This document shows positions 35,165 to 47,570 of a DNA stretch of 64,000 bases, one piece after another. Each line of letters opens with the position of its first letter. Positions within the stretch are counted from its first letter, which is position 1. The position numbers and the translations under genes were made by a program. The notes beneath the pieces were generated by a model that searched no databases, was not told the origin of the DNA, and saw only the letters and a program-made list of their open reading frames with translations. Origin of the DNA: Endothia cerciana (Eukaryota; Ascomycota; Sordariomycetes; Diaporthales; Cryphonectriaceae); contig JALRMH010000018.1 in the NCBI GenBank assembly GCA_026119935.1, forward strand, positions 558,001-622,000, in the 5' to 3' direction.

Positions 35165-37362
35165 CTACAAGACCCGCGGCCAGGCCTTAAGTTCGTGGGC
35201 TCTATTCCGTGCATACATAGTAGGTACTATGTACTATGTATACGTCGGAGACGTCGCCGGGCCAAGACGGGGTCTGCCAGGCTTGGCGACGCAGGCGATG
35301 GTCCCGACAGGTTGGGTTCGGCCTCTTCCTTCACTCGGCATGTGGGTACATACATACACAGCAGCAGTGTTAGGGACCATATGGTGGTGATGATATGATG
35401 ATGATGATGATGCCGGGCTGTTGTTGTCCACCTCGAGATCATGAACGCCCCCGGCGCCGTACCCGTCAGAAATCGCATAACAACCTGCGGCGCTGTTTTC
35501 GGGATTGAGCATGTCGCAGCCGAACGCTGGGCGAGACGAGGGGCGTCCCCCGCCCTAGGTCGGGGTCGAATACGACCCTGGCCTGCATCATGGTTCGGCT
35601 CGACGTCCTCTGAACTCTCAACCCCCCCAATCCTCACCCTCACCCCTGCTGACCGGTATTCTGCCGTTGTTGGTTGCTCCTGGGTGTGAAAAAATGTGGA
35701 AGTTGAGGAGGAGGCGGATCGGAGGAGGAGGCTATGAGGTCGTGGGCGTAAATATGTAAGGGCAGTCAGGAGGACATGATGAGAGCTGCTCTTTTGGGGG
35801 GGGGGGAGGGGGTGGGGAGGGAGGATCTGTAGAAGGCCCTTGGCCTCGCAGGTTTCCGTACGCGTGACGGTTCTACGTAGCAAGGTGTGGGTTTCTGGTT
35901 GCTTCTCTCTCTCTCCCTCCCTGTCTCCCTCCCTGTCTCTCTCCCTCTTCGTTCTCGTCTTCTGGCCCGCGGCTTACAGTAGAACCCAGGAGGGGACCAG
36001 CAAGGGGCCCGTTGGTAAGCTTTCGGTCCGTTTTTCTTCTTTACTTTTTTCTTTTTTAAAGTTGACTTTCCGTCGCGTCTACTACTGTCAGGGGGGGTAG
36101 GTAGTACGTGTGTCTGCTCTCACATCGACACGTCCTCCTCTCTCGGGGCCGCGGCAGCCTCCTCCCTGGAACACTGACCAGGGACCGGCAAGGTACGTGG
36201 GGACATTCTTCTGGGCGATCGTGGTGCTTTGGCATGAGGAGATCTCCCGGGGGGGGGGGGGAGAGGCAGGTGGGATCTCGGCCTGGCTGTGCCGATTGGG
36301 TCCCTGGTATCTTGGTTGAGTGAGTGCCATGGCACACATGGGCAGTATGTTACTCTGATGCTGTGCTAGGCCCCATGCCGTGATGCGCTGTGGTGCATGC
36401 TGTGGTAACGGAACGGACGGAAAGGCTATCTAGTCATGTACCCTAGGCCTGTTGCGGTTGGTTAGAACACCACCCCTCCCCCCCCGACATTACTACGCTA
36501 CCCTTCGCCCGTGGTGTCCATGACATGGTGGGAGTGGTGCTACGTACCGCCAGTGGTTACTGGGTGTCTCCCTCTTTCCTTCTCCTTGGGTCGTCCCTGT
36601 GGGGCCTCCAGTCGGTGCCCCAGGAACCTTCCCACACTGGCCTTCCTCATAAAGTCTTGGCAGGCGGCAGCTCGGCGCAGGGCCTGGAGGCGGGACATGC
36701 TCTGCCCTGGCCCTGTCCTGTCCTGTCCTGCCCTGCCCTGCCCCCCTCGTCTCACTCCCATCCTTTAAATCTTCCCAGCCCAGCTCGGTACGGACCACGG
36801 ATCACGGACCACAGAACAAACGTCGTCAACAGGTTGTCCATCTCCGCCTCCCATCTCCCCCCCATATCTGTCGTCCATCCCCTCCCCTCACCTCACCTCA
36901 TCTCACCTCACCTCACCTCACCTCGCCTCGCGTCACGTCGTCAACTAATCCTGCTCGCCCCGGCAGATCTCTCGTCCTACCGCCAGCACCAGCATCACCG
37001 CCACCACCAGCAGCCAGACTCGTCCGCCCGTCTTACGTACAGACATACGTACATACGTACATACATACACACACACGCACACACACGAAATACAATACGC
37101 CGCGTCCCCCCTGGTCCGGCTCACCTGGGGGACCTTCAGTTCATTCGTCCGAGCGACTGGCCCTCTTTATTACCACCCAGTCCCTATTTTCCCTCCTTTT
37201 CTTCCTCTTTTTCCCCTCTTCTCTTTCCCCCGAATATCTGCAGTGGGCCTTTCCAGGCGTGCTTACCACCACCACCACCGCCACCACCGCAAATCCTCCA
37301 GAGTCTAGATGCAGTCGCGCCTCGAGCCTTGGGTTCTAGAACCCGCACAATGATCGTCTACA

Positions 37363-39628
37363 ATGCTGGGCAATAGTACGTCGTCTGTCCCTCCCCAAAA
37401 ATCTACCCTGACATGTGTCAAAATTGCTCGGGACCTGCGCCAGGCGGCACGACTGGGCCACAGGGCGTCACAGGTCCTTGGTGATCGCTCCCCCGGATTC
37501 TTGGCACCACGCGCGCAACCGCCTTGGCTCTTGGCAGAGACCCAGAGCGCAAGGGGACAGCGCATCACGAAAAAGCAATTGGGGGGGGGGGGGGCGCACA
37601 ATCTCGCACACGGGTACTGACTGCCAATCTCTTGTCTCACAGCCTACGTCGATGACATACAAAATGCAGTGTATGTCACCATCCCCTTCTGCTGCCCCCC
37701 CCCCCCTTCGTCTCGAGCCTGCCCTCCCTTCACGTCCCGGCCGGCCCCTTGCTGTCGCCCACGGTGCCCGGCTGTCTGTCCGCCTGGGGTGGCGAGGTCC
37801 CATCTATCCGTCGTCGTCGTGGTTTTGTCGAGCCTGTCTCTCGCACGGTCCCGCCCCCCCCCCCCCTCAACGAGACGCTCCGTGGTTGCGCGCTCACGAT
37901 GGTCGGCATCGGAAGAGCCCCCCCTGTGACGCCGGCCCTCCGTGTCCCGCCTTGGGGCCAAGACACCAATGCCACCACCCGACTCGAGACATCCTTCATC
38001 CCCTCGCTCCCTCGTGTCACGCCTCCATGTGTGCTGACCTGCCGCAGACTTCTGTTCAGCGATCCCGCCTGGTCGGGCGACCATACCATCCCCTCGACCA
38101 TCATCAAGAACATCACCGCCCTCTCCGTGAGTCCTGCCTCCGGCGCGCCCGCCTCCTCGTCCTCCGCCCCCCCATATACCGTCCTTACATTAATATTGTG
38201 CAGAGTGACATCGCATACTCTGCCACTATAGGGGACAACATCACGATCCTGGCGTCCAAGTATGCCTCGACGGAGAACGGCATCATACAGGGCTTGCTAT
38301 ACGTGCCCGATCTGGACAAGGGCGACCCTTGCAGGGATATAGAGCCCGACTACGTTCCCAGATCCGCCGCCCGTCAGGCTGACCTGCCACCGTCGGACTA
38401 CAACCTGATCGCCCTGGCGCCTTGGTACAACCCGAACTGTACAAAGTCTTACCTGGAGTCTGCCTCCTCTGACCCCATCCGGGCCTTCCTGACCTACCTG
38501 CCGAACAACAATCCCGACAAGCCTCCCGCCGCGGAAGACACGCAGTGGAGCTTAGACGACCATGGCGCCTGGAGGTCGAACAGCAAGTTCCCCGTCTACG
38601 CCATCTCCGGAAGCGCCGGTGCCGCCGTGATGACCGAGCTGGGTCTCTACTCCGGCAACGTCAGCTCCGTGCCGTACGGCGATAACATCACGGCCCTGTA
38701 TAGCCCGGGTCAGTATGACTACGTCCGGATATGGTCACAGATCCACGTCGCGACCCCGAGTACCTTGCCGACCATATGGGTCTTCATCTGCGTCTGCATT
38801 GGGGTCCTACTAGTATTCGTCGCCGTCGTGTCCTGTCTCATGCACTATACCCAGCACAGGCGGCGGATAGCACTTCAGCAACGGGTCATGTCTGGGGAGG
38901 TGAACCTGGAGGCCATGAATATCAAGAGGGTCAGGGTACCCATTGAACACGTGGAGAAGTTCCCGCTCTTCACCTACAACTACGAACCGAAGCACGCAAG
39001 CCCGCCGCCCACGCCCACGCCCACGCCCACGTCGCCCGGGCTACCAGAACCAGTGCGCACTCGAGACGACGGAGGAAGGGCCGATCGGCCCAAGAGCCTG
39101 TCGGAGAAGATCCTGGCTAACCAGACGGTGAGGTCGACTGCGACCGGGCTCACGACCAACAGCCTATCAACTGACTACCAACCGAGATGCATGATTTGTG
39201 AGGAGGACTACGAGAACCGTATCACCATCATCCGGGAACTGCCATGCGGTCATATTTACCACCCGGAGTGCATCGACGAGTTCTTGAGCGAAAACAGCTC
39301 GTTGTGTCCGCAGTGCAAGGCATCCATGCTCCCGAAAGGATACTGCCCCGAGATCACGAACGCGATGGTGCGGCGTGAAAGAGCTGTCCGGCGGCTGCGC
39401 GGCTCGATAACCATCGAGGACGCAGAGCTGGAGAGCCGACCGAACGGATGGAGGAGTAATCTCGGAAGGACGAAGAACTTGCTCCGTCCCAGCCACAGCG
39501 GGGCCAATGCCGTCGCGGAAATACCGTCCCGCCACAGCCCTTCGACAGAGACGCGCCTGCGGATGCGCGATCTGGCTAGAGCGGAGGCAAGCGACTGGCA
39601 GAGCTGGGACGGGCGGCCGGGATGTTAG
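37363..39628 (+). CDS. PA-TM-RING type E3 ubiquitin ligase candidate
   Basis: Proposed exons 37363-37375, 37643-37670, 38048-38126 and 38204-39628; 514 aa. The C-terminal RING-H2 is clear: CMICEEDY, then CGHIYHPEC and LCPQCKA, with eight zinc ligands. One transmembrane helix (PTIWVFICVCIGVLLVFVAV) lies before a basic stretch. The region before it, with GIIQGLLYVPDLDKGDPC and FPVYAISGSAGAAVMTEL, fits a luminal protease-associated domain. Such proteins ubiquitinate cargo in the endomembrane system. The first two exons are tiny and the N-terminus MLGNTYVDD has no signal peptide, so a missed 5' exon is likely. A CCCACG hexamer repeat at about 39008-39031 encodes a Pro-Thr run. Introns carry C/G homopolymers. 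Confidence 0.75.
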
Positions 39629-40753
39629 TCCTCGCGTCCCTCGTACTGCCTACTCCTGGTCACCTAACTGACAGAGAACAGGGAAGAGAGTTATTAACAC
39701 GATATTTCCCGGCTTTCGATAATACTGGCTTCTCTTTGGGTTTTTTTTTGGTTGTTTTTTTTGTTGCTCTGCTTGGATTTCGACATTTTTTTCTCTTACG
39801 GAGCTGATCTAATGATACCCCAACGCAATTTTCTGCGATGATTTTCGAAGGCATCTATATACTACGGCGTTCAGGGGTTCAGCGGCTCCGAGGGAGGCCA
39901 GGCAAATTTATGACGCGAAAAAGATCATGGGAGGGCCATGTCGTTACTATTTCAGGATAGATCTCGAGGGGGAACAAACTAGCATGACCCGGAGTGGCGC
40001 ACCTCGGGCACAAGAGATGCATGGATGGTACTACCGACTTTGGGCAGGCGGGAGGGGGGAGGGGAGAGAAAGAAGGGAAAACAAAGGGGAGGGCATTTCG
40101 AGCGCTGGCATGGCACCGGCCAGGTTTGCCTCTTGGATTCACTACAGGCATTGCGGCTACTGGACATGTTGGGGGGGGGGGGGCCGGTGGAAGCTGAAGA
40201 AAGACGTATACGGGGTAGATCATGCGCCTCTGCGGTACAGCAAGTGCCCTAATGAACTGAGAGATACTCGATCAAACCCCTTGAAAAGAGGGCCACAGTT
40301 CCATGCGTGTGTGAAGCTCGTTGAGGGTCAAGACAGCCAGCTTCCCAGGAGGCCGTACGCCTCAAGCCAACTCCGACAGGCGGCGCCCTGACCGCCCCAG
40401 ACAACAGAAGGAACGCCCGCCCACTGATCTGATGATACCCTCCCTGTTCGGCAGCGGTCTTGTGACGGGCTGCGGGACGATGGGTCACGAGAACGCGGTG
40501 GCGATCGAGAAGAGAGCCTGCGCTGCAACCTGTACGGGGAGAGAGGACTGGCTTATCTGCCTGCCTGGTCGACCTCGGCGAGGATATATATCTTTGCGTC
40601 AGGACGGCACGGAAGGACAGACTACACAAGCATTACGTCTTTAGACCAACGGTTGGGGTGGGGTGGGGGGGGGGGGGTGAGAATGGTCTGGGAGGAGAGA
40701 CAGCTAGCGCTTTTGATTCTTCTCCGCCAAGTAGCCCTAAACACAATCTCGTC
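39629..40753. other. Spacer between convergent RING-finger and HET-C genes
   Basis: Contains a T-rich 3' stretch (39740-39795) and G-runs at 40171-40183 and 40665-40677. No gene seen. Confidence 0.55.
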
Positions 40754-43700
40754 TCACGGCCGCCCGAACCATGCTTGGACTGGGATGAGGCCATCGACGC
40801 ACATCAGCTCAAGAGCCGAGGACACCTGGGTGAGATCACCACCCACCACCGCGCCCCTCGTCGTAGCGGCGTTCGCCCCACCCGCCCTCGCTCGGTACTC
40901 CTCCTCCTCCTCCTCCCCCTCCCCCTCCCCCTCCCCATCGCCACGGCGGCGGCCTTCGCCCCGGCCGCCAGATTCTTGCTGGCCGTACTCCTGGCGCCCG
41001 CCAAACTCAGGCTCCTCGCGACGACCTCCGTAGCCACCGCCGCCGTACTCTTGGCGCCCGCCGAACTCGGGTTCCTGGCCGCGACCGCCCCAGCCCTCGT
41101 CTTCCTCGCGACGGCCGCCGAAGCCCCCAAAGACTCCCTCGTCGCGGGGTTGCTCAAAGCGCGGCTCCTCGCGGCGGCCGTAGTCCCCGCCGCCGTACTC
41201 CTGACGGCCACCAAACTCAGGCTCCTCACGACGACCACCACCAAAGCCTCCAGGACCACCCTCATCTCCGCGCTGCTGCTGGTGATGATGGCCACCACCA
41301 TGGTGCCTCCCTTCGTCCCGTCTCTCGAAGTTGTCACCTCCCTCCCAGCTCCTCTCCTCGGTCACCTGGAACCCACCCCCGCCGCGCCTCTCCTCCCTCT
41401 CCTCAAAACCATAGCCCTCCTCGTGGCCACGTCCATCGTCGCGCTGCCCGAACCGCTGGAACTCCCTACGCTCCCTGCCGTCGTCGTACCGCGTCTCAAT
41501 AATCTCAGCCTGCTCGAAGCGGCGTCCGTCCGCGCTACGGCCGTACTGCTCGATCGTCTGGGTGACTCCGCCGTCCGTGTCACGGTGCGGGCGCGACTCG
41601 TATGTCTCAGTTTCTCCACCGGAGAAGGCACCTGACAGCAACGACGTCGCAGCCCCGAGGAGACCGCCGCCCTGCGTCGGGTTTGAGGAGGTGGGGAGGT
41701 GAACCTTCCCGCCCGTCGATTCGGAAATGAGGTTGGAGAATCCGCCCGTCAGACCGCCGATGATTGCGCCAGCCGCTTGGGTCGCAATTTTGTCCTCCGT
41801 GGTCTGCGGGCCGTCCGAGGCAAACTGCTTGTGCATGCCCAGCTTGCCGCTGCACCCGTGGCCGTGGCCCGTGTCCTGCACTCCTTCCTTGTGGTTCTCA
41901 TCGCGCTCGACACCGTCGCGGCTCAGCTTGCGCCGGTAGTCGGCCTGCTGGTCGCGGTCCATGGAATTCCACCAGTCCTCGACGGAGCGGAACATGATGG
42001 CGCGGCCGTCTCGCACGCCATCGTCGCCCTGATCGCGCCTAATCACGAAGGCTAGCATTAGCATTTGCTGTTCTAGAATGCTCTCAGCCTATCTGGATAG
42101 GGTACAGGAGCCGCCTCCAAGGACGAGTTTTGAACACCTCCTGCGACTGCCGACATGCACTATCCTGCCAGAAGGGGGAGTCAAGATCACGCATTGAACC
42201 TACTGCGCTGGGTGGTGCATAACGCCGTGGATGACACGGCTGCACAGGCGGTCGGGGTCGATGCTGGTGTTATCCCAAGCCTCCATGAGTTGGGGGACGA
42301 CCCAGGCCACGACTTGAGAGGCTGTTCGGCCGGCGATTTCGTTGAGTACCTGTTGACCATGTCAGGTGGACGAGGTAGGGCATAGAAGGGCGAGAGGGGA
42401 AGCGACCCACGTTTGAGAAGTGGTCCTTGGAGAGCATAGAGTGTGTAGGGTCACTGCAGTCGTCATCGTTGAACACGATGAGCTGCTCGTTCTTGCTGCT
42501 CTGGATGATCTCCTCAGAGCCGGTGCGCAGCTCGTTCTTGATCTGGTTGATCACAGGGACCACGAAGGGCGCGATGAGCGAGAAGACGAAGACGGAGAGC
42601 TGGTCCTCAAGCTGCTCGATGATCTTGGGCAATATGGGGATCTTCTCGATCTCTTCGGAGATCTTCTGGATGATCTCGTCATGGAACTCAATAGCAGGCA
42701 TTATCTCCTTGAAGATACTCCGGATGTAGAGCGTGTACTCCTCCGGTTCGCGGGGCGATATGCTGGTGTGCTGCATCTGGGCCGCGTTCGCGTTGTTCTG
42801 TAGCTCCTCCATCTTGCCTTTCTTGTCGTCGCCGCCGAACATGCCGCTAGGGATCATGTCGAGCAGGCTGCGCAGGATGCTGGTGTCGCTGTCCGCGCTC
42901 TGCTGCAGCGTGCCCTCAAGCTCGTCGATCTCATTCTGTGTCAGCTTGTCCGAGACCTCGCCAGTCACCGAATGCAGGAAGTCCACGCCACCAAAGGTTC
43001 CGGTCACGCAGGGGTAGACCTCGTTGCGGGCACCGCGGAGGCGCATGCGGGTGTTGCGGCCGACGTGAGGGAAGACGTCGCGCTCGCCCATCTCGATGAG
43101 GGCGAGCTCACAGTAGTTGCTGTGCGCCAGGAAGTCTACGACGGAATGTCAGCATGCCTGCTGTCCTCTGTGGTACGGTGGGTCCAAGCTTGCCTTCCAG
43201 ACAGTGAAGACCGGTACCCATCAACCGAAGAGCTTCGTACAGGTCGGCCTTTCTATGTTCGCGGGAATATTGCCGGCCCAGCTGGATACACTTGGTGAAG
43301 AGACGCCTCACGTGGAGGGCACTGGTCATGATGTTGGCGCGCTCATTCGCAATGTAGTTCTTCAGGCCCGTCTCCGGATCAATTGCCAACTCGACCCGCT
43401 CGTCGACCGGACCACGCAGGCGACGGTCGTACTGGCGAGCATCCAGGTTGTCCGCGTAGTTCTTGGGGTTGTCAATATGGTCTAGGTGCCGCGTCAGCGT
43501 CGTCTGTCGCCCACGCGGAAGCTGGCCTACGTACCTTCAGGCCGGTAGCAGCCCAGGCGGTCCGCGGTGACCTCGAACTCGCGTGAGCCGAAACCAAAGG
43601 TCAAGAAGCCGAGGATACAGAGCAGGAGGCGGATGGCCTCGGCCGAGACAGACTTGACGGTGCCCACGTCGATGGCCTGGGAGTAGTCGCGGAGCCAATT

Positions 43701-44054
43701 ACCAAAGTAGGTGCGGGAGACCATGAGCTTATCAAACTTCTTGCCGCCCACGGACCGGGCCATCAAGATCTTCAGCAGAGTATCTGTCGAGGCCAGCTGT
43801 CAGTTCGGCCCTGCTGTGGAGGACACCATCACAAGAGCCCGGCTCACCCTCAATGTCACCGTGGCGCCCTGTCGGAGATGTTTGGTCAGCACTGGTCCGG
43901 ATGGGCAGCAAGGAGGGGATGGCGGCCTACAGTTCTGTCCTTCGACCTTGGATATGCCGGCGATGTTGCCGGCCCCAAAGGCATGGGTAGGTCTGGCGAA
44001 GAGGAAGAGCAGGACCAGCGCCCATAGCAGGGGCGTCACCCTGAAGGAGGACAT
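40754..44054 (-). CDS. het-C: Heterokaryon incompatibility protein HET-C
   Basis: Seven exons: 43931-44054, 43848-43868, 43535-43783, 43194-43481, 42411-43135, 42204-42349, 40754-42038; 945 aa. HET-C is a secretory-pathway/plasma-membrane protein whose alleles trigger cell death on fusion of unlike strains. Visible: signal peptide MSSFRVTPLLWALVLLFLF, the start FGAGNIAGISKVEGQNW, the conserved core NWLRDYSQAIDVGTVKSVS and MGERDVFPHVGRNTRMRL, and a Gly-rich tail with repeats of GRREEPEFGGRQEYGGG. Exon 2 is only 21 bases. The fourth intron starts with GC (AG|GCAAGC) and joins HCLE to DFLAHSNY. The last 25 residues are not Gly-rich, so the 3' end may differ. It faces an HMG-box gene across a 3.5-kb divergent region. 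Confidence 0.92.
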
Positions 44055-45173
44055 GGTGGTAGTCTGTCTTGTTCTCTGTCGGTCGCCTGTCAGATTTTCT
44101 TCATCTTCAGACTGGCGATGAGAGACGGTATCCTGATCTCACGCGGCAGAAAGGGTGAACTGGAACTTAGGTACCGTGACTGCGTCGTGCAGGTTCCGCA
44201 GTGACGTGCTGGTAACGACAGGTCGGGAGCTCTGCGGGGCCCCAGTCTGGAAAAGTGTTGTGCGTGTGGTGTGCAGCTGTCTGTCGGACGCGTCGCCTCG
44301 AGACGGGGTATTTTCCTTCACGGCTGCACTTTGAGGGAAAGGGCCCGTTGGTCTTGCAAGCAGGAAGAGGGGAGACGGGTAGAAAGGGAGAAGGGGGGAG
44401 GAAAATCGGCAGAAGAGGCTGATGGCGTGTTGGTCAAACGCGCCAAGGCTCCATTCACAGCTCGAGGAGGTGAGCTCGGGTGGAGCGAGGGGCAGCTGTC
44501 CGCGCGGGAAGGAGGGGCAGAAGTGACCTCAGTTCGTCAGCCAAGACATACAGGGAGCTACTTGGCACCGGGTTTGGCCTCTCAGCCTCTGCACGACCCT
44601 ATCGGACCCGAGCGCGGTGGTCGAGCGGAGGAAGGATCTGTTTGCACATCGGTTGGGGCCCAAAGCACGAGCAAAATAACCCCACGGACCGGGGGCGAGG
44701 TTGAGAAGGGGGGAGGGGGCCGTCGATATACCCTCACGTAAAGTATACCGTTTTTGGAGGGCGCCGGTACGACATATGTTGAGTTATCAAGGCCAGACAC
44801 AGACCGTACGGTCATATTTAGACGCAGGACATCACGGACATCCTCTTCAGGTGCTACCCGTCAAGTGTATCAGGTCTAGATCGCCACCTCAGGCACCTTT
44901 ACTGCACGCACGACGAGGTGGTAACGCGTGAAGCCCGCAGGGCTCTGCAGCAGGATGGGCTGTCGAGAGTCCCGCAGCAGTCAGTCTGGTCATAACATGG
45001 CATCTCTTCCCTGGCGCCACCCCCCGGCAGCTCTCGAGATGCTCCAGGCTGCGAAGTGCAATTGTCGATGCTTCAGGGACCGGGTTGGCATATGGCCGGT
45101 GGCATATAAGCCTCTGGGGTGCTTAACTACATACCATGGCCGAACACTAAACCCATCATCCAGCCCTACCCAC

Positions 45174-45211
45174 CCTGTTCCTGTTCCTGTTCCTGTTCCT
45201 GTTCCTGTTCC
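45174..45211. repeat. CCTGTT hexanucleotide array, about six copies
   Basis: Six near-perfect tandem copies in intergenic sequence. Confidence 0.92.
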
Positions 45212-46230
45212 CACGCACGCCAACGTCTGAAGTTGCTGCCGGGCCGTTGCGAGGACCCCACTCGGCTGCCACCGCTGCTCGAGCTGGTCGCTGGACCGAC
45301 CAGGTCGCAGCAGCCCCCCGCACTGTTAGGTGACGCCCTTGTTGGTGTACTGCGAGGAGGCGGCACCTTGGGGCCGTACATGTATAGTAGTAGATATGGA
45401 CTTCGAGGACTGCTCCAAGGCCCCAAAGCACCGCTCAACGCCAGTGTGCCATTGCATGCCGAGACGCGATGCTTCTTACGGGTTGGCTACGCGATGAGGC
45501 ATCGAGGGCCATCTGGCCATGGCCAGGCTGGGCAGGGCCGACAAGACGGACCTAGAAAGCCCTGTATCTCACAATGCACGTTGGAGGAAGAAGCACTGAC
45601 CGAGGACTTGGGCAGTTGGCGCGTCTGCTGGCCGGGTTCCCCCCACTGACGATACGGATCGCGACGCGCCTCGTCTCGGTGCCTCAAGGGCCAGAGGCAT
45701 CTTTGTGGCTGATACCCCGGGACCTTGGCGTGCAACAAGCACGAACTGCAGCCTACGGCACAAGGACGACTTCCGTTGGGTGGAAGAGTTGGGCTGACGA
45801 ATATTGCTTTTCCTGCGCCTCTCCTCAAGACACATGGCGGCAGGCCGGTGCAGGTCATCGGGTTCACCTACGCGCCTGGAGGAGGAGGAGGAGGAGGAGG
45901 AGGGATATTGATGCCTTTGCTTGGCACCTCGGTACGAAGACAGAGGGAGCCCAGGTGCTGCGGAGGGTGTCGGGTTGCAGGTATACCCCTGAGCGCGCCG
46001 GTTCAGTCCTGTGTCGCTTCAGATCTGGTGCAGAGGATAGGACATGCGCCCTTACCTTCGGGGGCAGTTCAGCAGACCGTTGCGAGTCCCCCAGAGGGCT
46101 ACGTCTGCTCAGCGTCGTGCTGGAACAAAGCCTCACTGAGACGCCGAGAGAGCCCCAACGCCTGCGTGCTGGGTGGTGGATAGAAGGCAGCACCTGGGGG
46201 CAGTGGAGGGAGGGAGGCCATTGATGGGAA

Positions 46231-46252
46231 GGGGGGCGGGCGGGCGGGCGGG
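46231..46252 (+). repeat. G-quadruplex-forming motif
   Basis: Six or more Gs followed by four GGG tracts, each separated by a single C: a textbook short-loop quadruplex sequence. Confidence 0.8.
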
Positions 46253-47570
46253 TGCGCTGATCTCTGGCAGTGTGGCTGTGTGCCATTCCAGGCCCCAGGA
46301 CCTCACCCGCGAGCTCGGCAATACGGAGCTTGACCTCTCTTAGCGCTGCTGTGGCCCAACCCCTGCAGGGGCCCAAGGGGTGGGCGCTCCTTATTGGCCT
46401 AAGGTCGCTGTGGAATCAGCGCTGGCATCGACCTGAGGTCCCAGCCCCTCTTTTCCTACCAGGCAGGTTGTCACTGCCATCCGGAGCTCGTAGAAGGTCG
46501 CACAGTTCGTGAGAGGTAGGTTTTGGAGGCGGGGGGGGGGGTGCAACTCTGGAAGGAGAACATAGGGCGTGACGAGAATACCTAGGCTGCATGAGGGGTC
46601 TGAAAGCTAATACACCTGCACATACTGCGCAAACAGAGAGATGAGGCTACGTGGTATAAATTATATCATGGGTGCAAGTGCTCTGGAATTTATTACAACT
46701 CAGGATACGTGTGCCTGTACCTGTACCCACGGGAGGTGTAACCTGGCGCGGGCGCTCGGGGACTGCAGATGGTGGCAGTTGGGAGACGTCGGGGCAGCTC
46801 TCAATGTTGCGCAGGTGAGCCTCGAGACAGGGAGGCGCTGGGGTTGCGGCCGAGCGATGCAGCCAGCAGTCACCGGGGCCACTGCAGCACTGAGAGTGCT
46901 GGAGCCCGAGTTCGGAGGGTTGGCTTGCTTGTAGATCCAGCCGCCGCCGGGGCCTCTGGAGGTTTTCAGAAGGGTGCCCAGACCGAAAGATGCGAGCGCG
47001 GGCGTGGAGGCATTTATCAGGAGGGCCAGCTGGAGGGAGACTGATCTGCTGATTTCCAGGTTGTTTTGCAGCAAGCCCTGGTTGGGGTCGGACCAGCGGG
47101 CGGCAGCAGTTTCCACTGGGGCAGCAGGGTGGCTCTCAAGCTCCCCCCCCCCCCCCGCTCGCCCTCCCTGCCTCCCTCCCTCCCTCCTTTACTCCAAACT
47201 CGATTCAGCGCGTGCAGCCCACCGCCCGCTAGAATCAGCAGCAGCTCTGAACCCCCCCATTTTTTCCAATAAGGAAGCGGCCCGCCCACCTTCCCAGGCC
47301 CACGCTGTTCCCAACTCCTTCTCACTCTTTCAACCCAGCAACCTGCACCCAAAACCGCCAGGCTTCCCAGGGCATTCCACGCCAAACACCATCATCGTTA
47401 CAGGCATCGAACAAAGACCGCCTGGACAGTTCACCACTGAATCTTACTCGAGCACCCCGCAACCCGCAGCAGCCCCCCCCCAATCTCTCTTTCAGCGACC
47501 CGACTCGCCAGGGAGGACCCAACAAGACAACTCGACACCACCACCACCACCACCACCACAGCAACAAACA

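Larger units (their letters stand above)
32739..37362. other. Long intergenic region of simple repeats and homopolymer runs
   Basis: No supportable gene. Contains runs of G or C (33719-33729, 33870-33884, 34264-34276, 34902-34914, 35796-35806, 36249-36261), a GA array, a GT array and a CACCT-rich tract at about 36886-36936. The last 600 bases are pyrimidine-rich and are probably the promoter and leader of the RING-finger gene. Confidence 0.6.
44055..47570. other. Divergent promoter region of het-C and the HMG-box gene
   Basis: No gene supported. Contains a CCTGTT hexamer array, a GGA array at about 45881-45902, a G-quadruplex motif (46231-46252), a G-run at 46531-46541, and a long pyrimidine-rich and CA-rich leader before the HMG-box start with a C-run near 47145. 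Confidence 0.55.

Noticed and set aside
35227..35883. Minus-strand frame of 218 codons with a histidine run
   Set aside because: The His run comes from an ATG/CAT trinucleotide repeat; the rest has no protein-like pattern.
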